From contig NZ_JABGCB010000012.1 of the NCBI RefSeq assembly GCF_013149295.1, positions 124,001-188,000 of the forward strand: a DNA stretch of 64,000 bases. Reading direction: 5' to 3'. This DNA is from Novosphingobium sp. SG751A. Its GTDB lineage: Bacteria > Pseudomonadota > Alphaproteobacteria > Sphingomonadales > Sphingomonadaceae. The notes below the pieces were generated by a model that had not been told where the DNA came from, did no database searches, and saw only the letters and a program-made list of their open reading frames with translations. This document shows, one piece after another, positions 42,593 through 50,040 of the stretch. The first letter of the stretch is position 1. Every line of letters starts with the position of its first letter. The position numbers were made by a program, and so were the translations under genes.

Positions 42593-43573
42593 ATGGGCAT
42601 CGGCCATCATCACCATCATCACCACGATCATGGCGAATCGCATGGCGGCAAAGATCACCATGGGCATCATCACGGCGGGGGCCACCACCACGGATCGGGC
42701 GCCACCCATGGCACCGCCTTTGCCGTGGCCACCTCGCTCAACATCCTGTTTGTTGTGATAGAAACCGCCGCGGGCTTTATCGGACATTCCACCGCGCTGC
42801 TGGCCGATGCTGGGCATAATCTGTCCGATGTACTCTCGCTTCTGCTGGCATGGGGTGCAAGCCGCCTTGCCGCGCGGGCACCATCGCGCCGCTTCACGTA
42901 TGGCATGAAAAGCGCCTCGATTCTGGCCGCTCTGGCCAATGCAGCGCTGCTCTGGGTGGCGCTTGGGGCGATCCTGATCGAGACTTTGCAGAAATTCGCC
43001 TCGCCCGAACCGGCGGCGGCGGGGCTGATGATGGCGGTGGCGGCGGCAGGCATCGCGGTCAACGGCCTCTCGGCGCTGCTCTTTGCGCGGGGCAGCAAGG
43101 ATGACCTCAACCTGCGCGCGGCGTTTCAGCACCTGATGGCAGATGCGGCAGTGTCGGCGGGCGTGGTGCTGGCGGGTCTGGCCATCCACTTCACCGCATG
43201 GAACTGGATCGACCCCGTCACCAGCCTCGCCATCACGCTGATGATCGCGCTGGGCAGTTGGTCGATGCTGAAAGAGTCGGTGCAGATGGGCCTGCTGGCC
43301 GTGCCCGCCTCGGTGAATGAGGAAAAACTGCGCGCCTTCCTGCTGGCACGCCCCGGCATCGCCGCGCTCCACGACCTCCACGTGTGGCCGATCAGCACCA
43401 CCGACACCGCCATGACTGCCCATATCACCATGCCCGCCGGCCATCCGGGGGATGCGTTCCTGCACGCTTTGGCCCACGATCTGGAGCATGATTTCGGCAT
43501 CGGTCATGCCACGATTCAGGTCGAAACCGATGGCGGGCATGAGTGTGCTTTGCATTCGGATGAGGTGGTTTGA
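42593..43573 (+). CDS. Cation diffusion facilitator (CzcD-like) metal exporter
   Basis: Zn/Co/Cd-type efflux protein of 326 residues from the ATG at 42593. The N-terminus is a His-rich metal-binding tail (residues about 4-40: seven consecutive His, then DHG, GGKDHHGHHH and GGGHHHG). Six transmembrane helices follow. The transport-site pair is in ADAGHNLSD (helix 2, His and Asp) and HLMADAAVS (helix 5), the HD-HD pattern of zinc-type CDFs. The C-terminal cytoplasmic domain contains LHDLHVWPIS. It is divergent from the TonB receptor and has a palindrome overlapping its likely promoter. Confidence 0.93.
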   Translation: MGIGHHHHHHHDHGESHGGKDHHGHHHGGGHHHGSGATHGTAFAVATSLNILFVVIETAAGFIGHSTALLADAGHNLSDVLSLLLAWGASRLAARAPSRRFTYGMKSASILAALANAALLWVALGAILIETLQKFASPEPAAAGLMMAVAAAGIAVNGLSALLFARGSKDDLNLRAAFQHLMADAAVSAGVVLAGLAIHFTAWNWIDPVTSLAITLMIALGSWSMLKESVQMGLLAVPASVNEEKLRAFLLARPGIAALHDLHVWPISTTDTAMTAHITMPAGHPGDAFLHALAHDLEHDFGIGHATIQVETDGGHECALHSDEVV

Positions 43574-43591
43574 GGTTGGGCTAGGAAGGTT

Positions 43592-43828
43592 TGCCTCCGG
43601 CGGGCAAAGGGTCTCGACCCTTTGCAATCCCATGATGGGGTGGCGCCAAAGAGGATGCGCTGCGTTTATCACAATGTTTTTAAAGCCTGCGGCGCGGCAA
43701 GCTAGCGCTGATCAGCGCCGCAGGCTTTAAAATTCAAACAACGCGTCCGCCCCCCAAGGCCGAACCCGACACACAACATCGACAGTAACGGGATTGCAAA
43801 GGGCCCCCGCCCTTTGCCCGCCGGAGGC
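43592..43828 (-). repeat. Intergenic hairpin repeat, copy G (type II hairpin at both ends)
   Basis: Left end GCCTCCGGCGGGC with GGGTCTCGACCC, right end with AAAGGGCCCCCGCCCTTT. Central stem AAAGCCTGCGGCGC with GCGCCGCAGGCTTT, then GCGTCCG and GACAGTAACGGGATTGC. It separates the convergent CDF and dihydroorotase genes. A run of ten C (43842-43851) follows just before the dihydroorotase stop. Confidence 0.9.
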
Positions 43829-43851
43829 ATTCAAACCCCCGCCCCCCCCCC

Positions 43852-45174
43852 TTACAGCGCCCCTGCAAACTTCAACGGCTCGCCCACCGCGCTGTCGGCC
43901 AACTGGGCCTCCCACATCACCTGATGCCCGCGGATGATGGTGCCAAGGACGCGCCCTTTCAGCTCCATGCCGGTATAGGGTGACCAGCCGCAGCGGCTTT
44001 GCAGCCAGTCCTCGGTCACGGTGAACTGGCCCTTCAGGTCCACCACGGTAAAGTCGGCGTCATAGCCCACCGCGATGCGGCCCTTGGCTTGCAGGCCAAA
44101 GATGCGCTGAACGCCCGCGCTTGTCATGTCGATCAGGCGAGCCAGTGTCATCCGCCCGTTCAGCACATGGTCGAGCATCAGCGGCAGCAGCGTCTGCACG
44201 CCGGGCATGCCGCTGGGCGACGCGGGATAGGGCTTGGCCTTTTCCTCGATCGTGTGGGGCGCATGGTCGGAACCGATCACGTCGGGCACACCCTGCTGCA
44301 GCCAATGCCACAGGCCATCGACATGTTCGCCGCTGCGGATCGGCGGGTTCATCTGGGCATAGGTGCCAAGGCGCGGATAGGCTTCCTCGCCGCGCAGCGT
44401 CAGGTGCTGAGGCGTGACCTCGCAGGAGGCGATGTCGCGGTGCTGGCTGATGAGTTCCAGCTCGGCGGGCGTGGTCACATGCAGGATGTGGATCGGCCGC
44501 CGCGCCGCGCGGGCCAGCTTGAGGATACGCTTGGTCGCCAGCAGCGCGCTTTCATCGTCGCGCCAAACGGGGTGGCTCGATGGATCGCCCTCAACGCGCA
44601 GATCCTTGCGCGCATTCATACGGTCCTCGTCCTCGGCGTGAATGGCCACGCGGCGCGTGCCATGGGCCAGCACGCGGGCCAGTTCCTCGTCATGCGCGAC
44701 CAGCAGGCTGCCGGTGGAAGCGCCCATGAAGATCTTGACGCCGGCGGTGCCTGGAATGCGCTCCAATTCAGCCAGATCGGGCGCATTGGCCGCTGTCGCG
44801 CCCACATAAAACGCATGGTCGCACCACATGCGATGGTGCGCACGCTCCAGCTTGTCATGCACGCGCATCACCGAATCCGTGTTCGGATTGGTGTTGGGCA
44901 TTTCAAACACGGCGGTGATCCCGCCCATCACCGCACAGCGGCTGCCGCTCTCCAGATCTTCCTTATACTCCAGCCCCGGCTCGCGGAAATGGACCTGCGA
45001 ATCGATCACGCCGGGCAGGACATCCAGCCCCGTGCAATCAATCCGTCGCGCCGCATCGGGGAAACTGCCTATGCCAACGATTTTGCCATCGCGGACGGCA
45101 ACATCAACCTGTGCGGGGCCAGAAGGAGTGTGGACAGTGCCACCGGTGAGGACAAGATCTATCGCTTGGGTCAT
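43852..45174 (-). CDS. pyrC: Dihydroorotase
   Basis: Amidohydrolase of 440 residues cyclising carbamoyl-aspartate in pyrimidine synthesis. The metal motif reads IDSQVHFREPG: the first His of the usual HxH is Gln, a feature I recall from one dihydroorotase subgroup rather than a fresh mutation. Other landmarks are intact: VFEMPNTNP, GVKIFMG with the carbamylated Lys, HILHVTT, EVTPQHLTL, MNPPIR and VIGSDHAPHT with the catalytic Asp. Allantoinase or an inactive DHOase-like subunit are alternatives. Repeat copy H lies upstream, so its promoter must be in or beside that repeat. Confidence 0.88.
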   Translation of the reverse strand: MTQAIDLVLTGGTVHTPSGPAQVDVAVRDGKIVGIGSFPDAARRIDCTGLDVLPGVIDSQVHFREPGLEYKEDLESGSRCAVMGGITAVFEMPNTNPNTDSVMRVHDKLERAHHRMWCDHAFYVGATAANAPDLAELERIPGTAGVKIFMGASTGSLLVAHDEELARVLAHGTRRVAIHAEDEDRMNARKDLRVEGDPSSHPVWRDDESALLATKRILKLARAARRPIHILHVTTPAELELISQHRDIASCEVTPQHLTLRGEEAYPRLGTYAQMNPPIRSGEHVDGLWHWLQQGVPDVIGSDHAPHTIEEKAKPYPASPSGMPGVQTLLPLMLDHVLNGRMTLARLIDMTSAGVQRIFGLQAKGRIAVGYDADFTVVDLKGQFTVTEDWLQSRCGWSPYTGMELKGRVLGTIIRGHQVMWEAQLADSAVGEPLKFAGAL

Positions 45175-45219
45175 GCTTTGCGCTTTGCCACAGGTTGGAG
45201 GGAAGATGAAGGTATAGAT

Positions 45220-45440
45220 GCGAGGGACTCGTCCCTCGCGCTCCCATTACCGCCTTCGTTACGCGCTGGGTTCAGCCGCAGGTGTCGGACGCAGCCTCGG
45301 AATTTGAAAGCCTGCGGCGCCTTAAGCACGAGCTTGCCGCGCCGCAGGCCTTCAAACCATCCCAGCCAACTCCGCCACGAACTCTGGCGCCACCCCATAA
45401 CGGGATTGCAAAGGGCCCCCGCCCTTTGCCCGCCGGAGGC
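45220..45440 (+). repeat. Intergenic hairpin repeat, copy H (in a divergent gap)
   Basis: Type I end GCGAGGGACTCGTCCCTCGC, GTGTCGGACGC, central stem GAAAGCCTGCGGCGC with GCGCCGCAGGC, CCCCATAACGGGATTGC and the type II hairpin. It is the only copy not beside a stop codon: it lies between the divergent dihydroorotase and ygfZ-like starts. Confidence 0.9.
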
Positions 45441-45485
45441 AAATTCCCCCTTCCCTTTTCCCGCATCCATCCCCACCTATTCCGA

Positions 45486-46208
45486 ATGACCTATCTCGCC
45501 TCCCGCGCCCTCATCCGCCTGTCCCCCACCGCGCCGGACGAGGATGTCCGCAAATTTCTGCAAGGGCTGGTGACACAGGATGTCGTGCTGGGCGCGCTGC
45601 CGACCTATGCCGCGCTGCTGACGCCGCAGGGCAAGGTGATCGCAGATTTCATCGTATGGGCCGATGGGGCGGACCTGCTGCTGGATGTGGCGGCGGATCA
45701 GGCCGATGGGGTGGTGAAGCGCCTGTCGATGTACCGCCTGCGCCGCGCGATTGCGATTGGCCGAGATGAAGCGCTGGCCGCGCATTGGAGCCTTGCGCCC
45801 CATGACGGCGCTGTGCCCGATCCGCGGCTGGAGGAGTTGGGCTATCGCTGGCTGGCAGCAGATGATGATGCGCCGGTTGACGCTGAATATTTTGCCCATC
45901 GTTTGTCTTTGGGCGTGGCCGAAGGGGCCGAGATTGCCGATCTGCTCTGGTTGGAATGCAATGCGGTTGAGCTGAACGGCGTGTCCTTCACCAAGGGCTG
46001 CTATGTCGGGCAGGAAAACACTGCACGCATGAACTGGCGGCAAAAGGTCAACCGCCGCGTGGTGGTGGTGCCCACCGCGCAATCTCGCCCGGATCGCCAG
46101 AGAGCGGATTATCCCGCGCTGGGCCTGTCGGTTGAACATTGGCGGGTCGATGACATCGCCAACCCGCCCGCCTGGTTCACGCCGGAAGACATTACCCCAG
46201 AGGCGTAA
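45486..46208 (+). CDS. YgfZ/GcvT-like folate-binding protein
   Basis: Protein of 240 residues in the tetrahydrofolate-dependent YgfZ (IbaG/CAF17) family that supports iron-sulfur cluster repair. The hallmark KGCYVGQEN, with the conserved Cys, is complete; TPQGKVIADFIVW and the C-terminal barrel region are recognisable. It is somewhat shorter than E. coli YgfZ (326). The ATG at 45486 is chosen; the frame runs upstream through repeat H without similarity. Its end overlaps the TetR gene by 17 bp in convergent orientation. Confidence 0.88.
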   Translation: MTYLASRALIRLSPTAPDEDVRKFLQGLVTQDVVLGALPTYAALLTPQGKVIADFIVWADGADLLLDVAADQADGVVKRLSMYRLRRAIAIGRDEALAAHWSLAPHDGAVPDPRLEELGYRWLAADDDAPVDAEYFAHRLSLGVAEGAEIADLLWLECNAVELNGVSFTKGCYVGQENTARMNWRQKVNRRVVVVPTAQSRPDRQRADYPALGLSVEHWRVDDIANPPAWFTPEDITPEA

Positions 46209-46800
46209 GCGCCCGCTCCGCCGGGACAAGGCCCAGCCGCACCGCCTCGGTTTCGATCAGGCGGGCGGCCATTTCGCGGCTGGAATCGCGCGAAATTTCC
46301 AGCGAATCGGCCAATGACGCGCCAATCATCGAATCGCCCAGCGCCAGCAGAACCAGCGTCTGCGTCACATGGCGCATGCACACCTCGCCCGCATCATGCA
46401 CCTCGTCCACGATGGCGTGGATCGAGCGCACAATCGTGTCGAGCGCATCGACATTGCCGATCAGCCGCATCCAGCTGACAAGTTGCCCGCCGCCCTGCTT
46501 GCCAAAAGCGTCAAAGGCCAGATCGACCACATCGCGGGCGCTGCCGCTGCCGTCGCGCTGGGCCAGAACGGCGCGCGCGACCGACGCGCAGATCGACACC
46601 GCCATATGCTCGGCCAGTGCCTTTTGCAGTTCAGCCGCCGAACCAAAGTGATGCAGAAGATTCGCATGGGTACGCCCCACCCGCGCCGCCACGGCTTTCA
46701 GCGTCACGCCCTGCGGCCCCTGCTCAACCAGCAGATCGCGCGCCGCCTCCATCGCGGCATTGCGGCTTGCTTCGGGGGAGAGACGCTTCTTGGGGCCCAT
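46192..46800 (-). CDS. TetR-family transcriptional regulator
   Basis: Regulator of 202 residues. The N-terminal helix-turn-helix is clear: AARDLLVEQGPQGVTLKAVAARVGRTHANLLHHFGSAAELQKALAEHM. The ligand domain is helical and unremarkable (DALDTIVRSIHAIVDEVHDAG). The target is unknown: flanking genes are the convergent ygfZ-like gene and, upstream on the same strand, GNAT. The palindrome ATGTCAGACAT at 46944-46954 in the 180-bp upstream gap is a weak operator candidate. Confidence 0.9.
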   Translation of the reverse strand: MGPKKRLSPEASRNAAMEAARDLLVEQGPQGVTLKAVAARVGRTHANLLHHFGSAAELQKALAEHMAVSICASVARAVLAQRDGSGSARDVVDLAFDAFGKQGGGQLVSWMRLIGNVDALDTIVRSIHAIVDEVHDAGEVCMRHVTQTLVLLALGDSMIGASLADSLEISRDSSREMAARLIETEAVRLGLVPAERALTPLG

Positions 46801-46980
46801 GTCTTATGTCCAAACAGTACAAACCCGCAGGCTCGCAAAACCACATCCCCGACCCATAAAGGTTTAGGCGTAGTCAAGCAAGAAGCGAAAGCTTCGACCC
46901 ACTAAAGCTGTAATTTTCATTCACACATCAGCGTGTTTGCGTAATGTCAGACATATGAACATGGCACGCCGATGCGCCTG

Positions 46981-47550
46981 TCAGGCCGCACGTCTCCCCT
47001 CCATACCGCCATCGGGCGAATCATCCTGATCGCCATGTTCGGCGCAAAGCTCGATCTCGAACCGGGCCGAGGGGCAAGCCTGCCCCCGCCCCGCGCTGAA
47101 AATCGCGCCGCGCTCGTCCACCGGCCGAAAACCCAGCCGCCGCAGCACCAGCCCCGAAGCCGGATTATCCAGAAAATGCCGCCCGACCAGCCGCTTATGC
47201 CCCAGCCCGCGCGCCAGCCCGAGCATCGCCCGCCCGGCCTCAGTGGCATAACCCTGCCCCCAATGCGCGCGCGCGATCCAATAGCCGATGTTGGCCTCGC
47301 CCTCGATCTCGCTCAATCCGATCGAGCCGATCAGCGCGCTGCCTTCGGCGCCCGGGCGCGTGATCAGGAAATGCGGCAGACGCTCGTCCTGAGGCTGGCC
47401 GGCGAACCAGCGCGCATCATTTTCGGTATAAGGCCAAGGCGCGCGCGCCAGATTGCGCACGATACCCTCATCGTCGATCGCGGCGTGGATCGCGTTCCAG
47501 TCTTCTGGCCACGCGGGCCGCAGAAACAGCCGTTCGCTGCGGAAGAACAT
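46981..47550 (-). CDS. GNAT-family N-acetyltransferase (RimJ/RimL-like)
   Basis: Acetyltransferase of 189 residues. SERLFLRPAWPEDW starts the fold, IGYWIARAHWGQGYATEAGRAML contains the acetyl-CoA pyrophosphate loop (Q/R-x-x-G-x-A form), and NPASGLVLRRLGF is the C-terminal signature. The ATG at 47550 has GGAG 8 nt upstream; a GTG at 47559 lacks that spacing. Placement after rplU-rpmA is common in Sphingomonadales, where obgE usually follows; here obgE is absent. The substrate (protein N-terminus or small molecule) is unknown. Confidence 0.9.
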   Translation of the reverse strand: MFFRSERLFLRPAWPEDWNAIHAAIDDEGIVRNLARAPWPYTENDARWFAGQPQDERLPHFLITRPGAEGSALIGSIGLSEIEGEANIGYWIARAHWGQGYATEAGRAMLGLARGLGHKRLVGRHFLDNPASGLVLRRLGFRPVDERGAIFSAGRGQACPSARFEIELCAEHGDQDDSPDGGMEGRRAA

Positions 47551-47770
47551 GTGTATCACTCCAAATCCCCGGTCCCGTTCGGGACGCTTTGATCCTCAGT
47601 CCCGCGCAGGATTCCTATAGGCGCGCAGTGACATTGCGGTGACGACCGGCTTCAGCCCAGCGCATGCTGAACCGCATTGGACGCAAATTTGCCTTGATCG
47701 AACGCAAACCCACGTTTGCCTCCGAACTCTTTGGCTGCGTCCCACCGATCGGCGGGTGAAGGAGAGATAC

Positions 47771-47804
47771 GAAAAGAGGGAGATGGGCCGGGCCCCTCTC
47801 CCTC
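47771..47804 (-). terminator. Intrinsic terminator after rpmA
   Basis: On the minus strand GAGGGAGA pairs with TCTCCCTC (47776-47783 / 47797-47804), with further G/C pairing inside. TTTTC follows immediately (47771-47775 side), giving a stem plus short T-tract 66 bp after the rpmA stop. Confidence 0.7.
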
Positions 47805-47810
47805 GTTCAG

Positions 47811-47854
47811 CCAAGGTGTCAGAACCTTGGCGGGGCCATCCCATCAGGATGGCC
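47811..47854 (-). terminator. Two further hairpins between rpmA and its terminator
   Basis: CCAAGGT/ACCTTGG (47811-47830) and GGCCATCC-CATCA-GGATGGCC (47834-47854, perfect 8-bp stem, 5-nt loop) lie in tandem directly after rpmA. They may protect the rplU-rpmA mRNA 3' end. The remaining part of this 320-bp gap (to 47550) shows no gene. Confidence 0.5.
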
Positions 47855-47870
47855 CAGATAGACCATCCGC

Positions 47871-48140
47871 TTACTCGGCGGCTTCGGCCAACGCGTCAAC
47901 CGACACGTATTTGCGACCAAGCTTGCCGTCGTGGAAACGCACGCGACCTTCGGTCAGAGCAAACAGCGTGTGATCCTTGCCGATGCCGACATTGGCGCCC
48001 GGATAGACCCGCGTGCCGCGCTGGCGGATGATGATGTTGCCACCGATCACCAGCTGGCTGCCGAACTTCTTCACGCCAAGGCGCTTGGACTGCGAGTCGC
48101 GACCGTTACGCGACGAACCGCCTGCTTTCTTATGTGCCAT
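47871..48140 (-). CDS. rpmA: 50S ribosomal protein L27
   Basis: 89-residue L27. The N-terminus AHKKAGGSSRNGRDSQSKRLGVKKFG and GNIIIRQRGTRVYPGANVGIGKDHTLFAL are the family signature; the N-terminal tail reaches the peptidyl-transferase centre. It lies 18 bp after rplU in the usual order and is followed by tandem hairpins and a terminator. Confidence 0.98.
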   Translation of the reverse strand: MAHKKAGGSSRNGRDSQSKRLGVKKFGSQLVIGGNIIIRQRGTRVYPGANVGIGKDHTLFALTEGRVRFHDGKLGRKYVSVDALAEAAE

Positions 48141-48158
48141 TGTCGAAAACTCCTGAGC

Positions 48159-48461
48159 TTAGGCGGCCGCGACCGACACGATGCGCAGCAGCGTGAGCAG
48201 CTGGCGATGGCCGTTCTTACGACGATAGTTGTGACGGCGGCGCTTCTTGAAAACGATCACCTTTTCCGACTTAGCCTGAGCGATGATCTCGGCCGAGACC
48301 ACCACCTTCGAAGCGTCGGCGACAACGCCTTCTTCGCCGGCCAGCAGAACTTCACCCAGCGTGATCGTCTCGCCGGCTTCACCAGCCAGCTTTTCGACCG
48401 CGATCTTGTCTCCGGCGGCGACCCGATACTGCTTACCGCCCGTGCGCACGATAGCGAACAT
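48159..48461 (-). CDS. rplU: 50S ribosomal protein L21
   Basis: 100-residue L21, starting FAIVRTGGKQYRV and containing KVIVFKKRRRHNYRRKNGHRQ, the rRNA-binding signature. First gene of rplU-rpmA. A TTGACA promoter about 155 nt upstream implies a long leader. Confidence 0.98.
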   Translation of the reverse strand: MFAIVRTGGKQYRVAAGDKIAVEKLAGEAGETITLGEVLLAGEEGVVADASKVVVSAEIIAQAKSEKVIVFKKRRRHNYRRKNGHRQLLTLLRIVSVAAA

Positions 48462-48614
48462 GATGCAAATCCATTCAAAAAATTACGTGGCCGCCCCGGC
48501 CGCGTTTCCCGAAACCTGCCGCCAAGCCAAAGGCCGAGCAAGGCGGTTATTCGAGGAGCCGCGAGCGACGCGCCGACCCCCGCCACACACGGCAGGGTTC
48601 GGAAAGAAGCTGCG

Positions 48615-48643
48615 CCGTTAGTGCAACCGCCCCCGCCTGTCAA
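48615..48643 (-). promoter_or_regulatory. Candidate rplU promoter with long leader
   Basis: Minus strand: TTGACA (48643-48638), exactly 17 nt, TAACGG (48620-48615). The -35 is consensus. Transcription would give a leader of about 145 nt before rplU containing GGCCGC/GCGGCC-type hairpins. Confidence 0.5.
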
Positions 48644-48736
48644 TGCACCGCTTCACACAAAGGGCCATTTCCTCCCGGAAACTCTGGCCAATTTCTGCCC
48701 TCTGGCGCATGGACACAGGCGTGCTATGGCGCATCC

Positions 48737-49324
48737 ATGCTTGGCTTTATCGCAAAATCCGCCTCATCGACAAGTGCGCAGCGCCACCGATTCGCACGCG
48801 CGCCCCGATTCGCTCCGCTGGCTCTGCTGATTCCCGCCCTGCTGGGGGGATGCAGCACCGCCTCCTATCCCTCGCTGGCGCGCCGGGCCGAGGAAAAGCC
48901 GGTTGCCGCGCCCGTGACCGCCACTGGCAAGACCGCCGCGCAGGACGGAGCCACGGCCGATCTCAATGCAAAGCTTGATTCGCTGCGCCGCGCCGCGCGC
49001 GATGCCGACAAGGCGTTTGCCGCCGCCCGCCCCGCCGTCGACAAGGCGCTCAACGCCGCCACCCGCGCTGCGCCGGGCGACGAGACATGGCAGCAGGCCA
49101 ATCTGGCGCTGAGCGACCTTGAGCGTCAGCGCGGCGCACTGGGCCTTGTCGAGGGCGATATCGAGGAACTCTATGCGCAGGATCGTCTGGCCCATGCGCC
49201 GGAGAATCCCGATGCGCCGCGCGCCGCTGTGCGGATGATCGAGGCCGCCCGGACCGAAATCCTTGCCCTTGCCGCCGCGCAGGATCGCGTCCTTTCCGCC
49301 GCTCGGCGGAAATTGCCGCGTTAA
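48737..49324 (+). CDS. Predicted lipoprotein with coiled-coil
   Basis: Exported protein of 195 residues with an extended basic N-region, hydrophobic stretch FAPLALLIPALLGGC and a lipobox (LGGC, Cys39). After a Pro/Ala linker the remainder is Ala/Arg/Asp-rich and helical (LNAKLDSLRRAARDADKAF through RTEILALAAAQDRVL), suggesting a coiled coil. No family recognised. A later start is possible because the n-region is long. It is divergent from rplU and convergent with moaE (13 bp between stops). Confidence 0.7.
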   Translation: MLGFIAKSASSTSAQRHRFARAPRFAPLALLIPALLGGCSTASYPSLARRAEEKPVAAPVTATGKTAAQDGATADLNAKLDSLRRAARDADKAFAAARPAVDKALNAATRAAPGDETWQQANLALSDLERQRGALGLVEGDIEELYAQDRLAHAPENPDAPRAAVRMIEAARTEILALAAAQDRVLSAARRKLPR

Positions 49325-49337
49325 GCCCCCCCCGGGT

Positions 49338-49808
49338 TTAAGCCTGCGTCTGGCCCCAACGGGCCAGATCGGCATAATCCTGTTCGCGCGGTTCGACCCA
49401 GGCCCATTGACCGCCGCGCTTTTCGCGCTTCCAGAACCAACTCTCGCTTTTCAGATGGTCCATCGCGAAATCGGCGGCGGCAAAGGCGTCGCGCCGATGC
49501 CGCGAGGCCGCCACCACCAGCACGATCGGATCGCCCGGCGCCATTTCGCCCACCCGGTGCCAGATCAGCAAGCCATCGAGCGCCCAGCGCCCCAGCACAT
49601 CCTGCGCCAAGGCCTGCATCCCCGGCAGGGTCAACGGTGCGTAATGCTGAAGTTCAAGCGCCTCAACATCCGCGCCTTGCTGAGCGCTATCGACTCTGAC
49701 CTGCCCCAGAAAGCTGACCACCCCGCCCGATTGCGGGTGGGCGGCGGCAAAGTCGCGCATCGCGCCTGCCGCATCAAACGCCATTTCGATCAGCCGAACC
49801 TCGATCAT
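49338..49808 (-). CDS. moaE: Molybdopterin synthase catalytic subunit
   Basis: Large subunit (156 residues) of molybdopterin synthase, which inserts dithiolene sulfur into cyclic pyranopterin monophosphate. GGVVSFLGQVR, LELQHYAPLTLPGM, WHRVGEMAPGDPIVLVVAASRHRRDAFAAADFAMDHLK and FWKRE with the active-site Lys residues match MoaE. It overlaps moaD by 4 bp. Confidence 0.96.
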   Translation of the reverse strand: MIEVRLIEMAFDAAGAMRDFAAAHPQSGGVVSFLGQVRVDSAQQGADVEALELQHYAPLTLPGMQALAQDVLGRWALDGLLIWHRVGEMAPGDPIVLVVAASRHRRDAFAAADFAMDHLKSESWFWKREKRGGQWAWVEPREQDYADLARWGQTQA

Positions 49809-50038
49809 CCACCGCTCACCGGGGGCAGAAAGGCCAGCTCATCGCCGGGTTTCAACACCAGCCCATCCCGTGCCACCAACGCTCCATTGAGCGCCACCCT
49901 GATGCGCGCGCCGGTCAAAGCCTGCACGAGATCATGCTCCAGCCCCGAGAGAATCGCCGCCAGAGGCCCCGGCGCCACCTCGCGCTCTGCCCCTCCGGCG
50001 AGATCCGCCAGACGCCCCAGAAACACCAGCCGCGCCAT
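49805..50038 (-). CDS. moaD: Molybdopterin synthase sulfur carrier subunit
   Basis: Ubiquitin-like sulfur carrier of 77 residues ending in the required GG (PPVSGG), whose C-terminus is thiocarboxylated. It begins MARLVFLGRLADLAGG; NGALVARDGLVLKPGDELAFLPPVSGG is the family C-terminal pattern. The ATG at 50038 lies 2 nt after moaA; a longer frame upstream overlaps moaA and is rejected. Confidence 0.95.
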   Translation of the reverse strand: MARLVFLGRLADLAGGAEREVAPGPLAAILSGLEHDLVQALTGARIRVALNGALVARDGLVLKPGDELAFLPPVSGG

Positions 50039-50040
50039 GA

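Noticed and set aside
42268..42600. N-terminal extension of the TonB receptor frame
   Set aside because: The extension overlaps the divergent CDF start and the palindromic regulatory gap, while a signal peptide with a good ribosome-binding site begins at 42267.
43842..43851. Run of ten C next to the dihydroorotase stop, considered as a phase-variation tract
   Set aside because: It lies after the stop codon and not in a promoter or reading frame, so slippage would not switch a gene.
46944..46954. ATGTCAGACAT as the TetR operator
   Set aside because: Perfect palindrome, but 144 bp upstream of tetR and beside the GNAT stop; too short and distant to claim.
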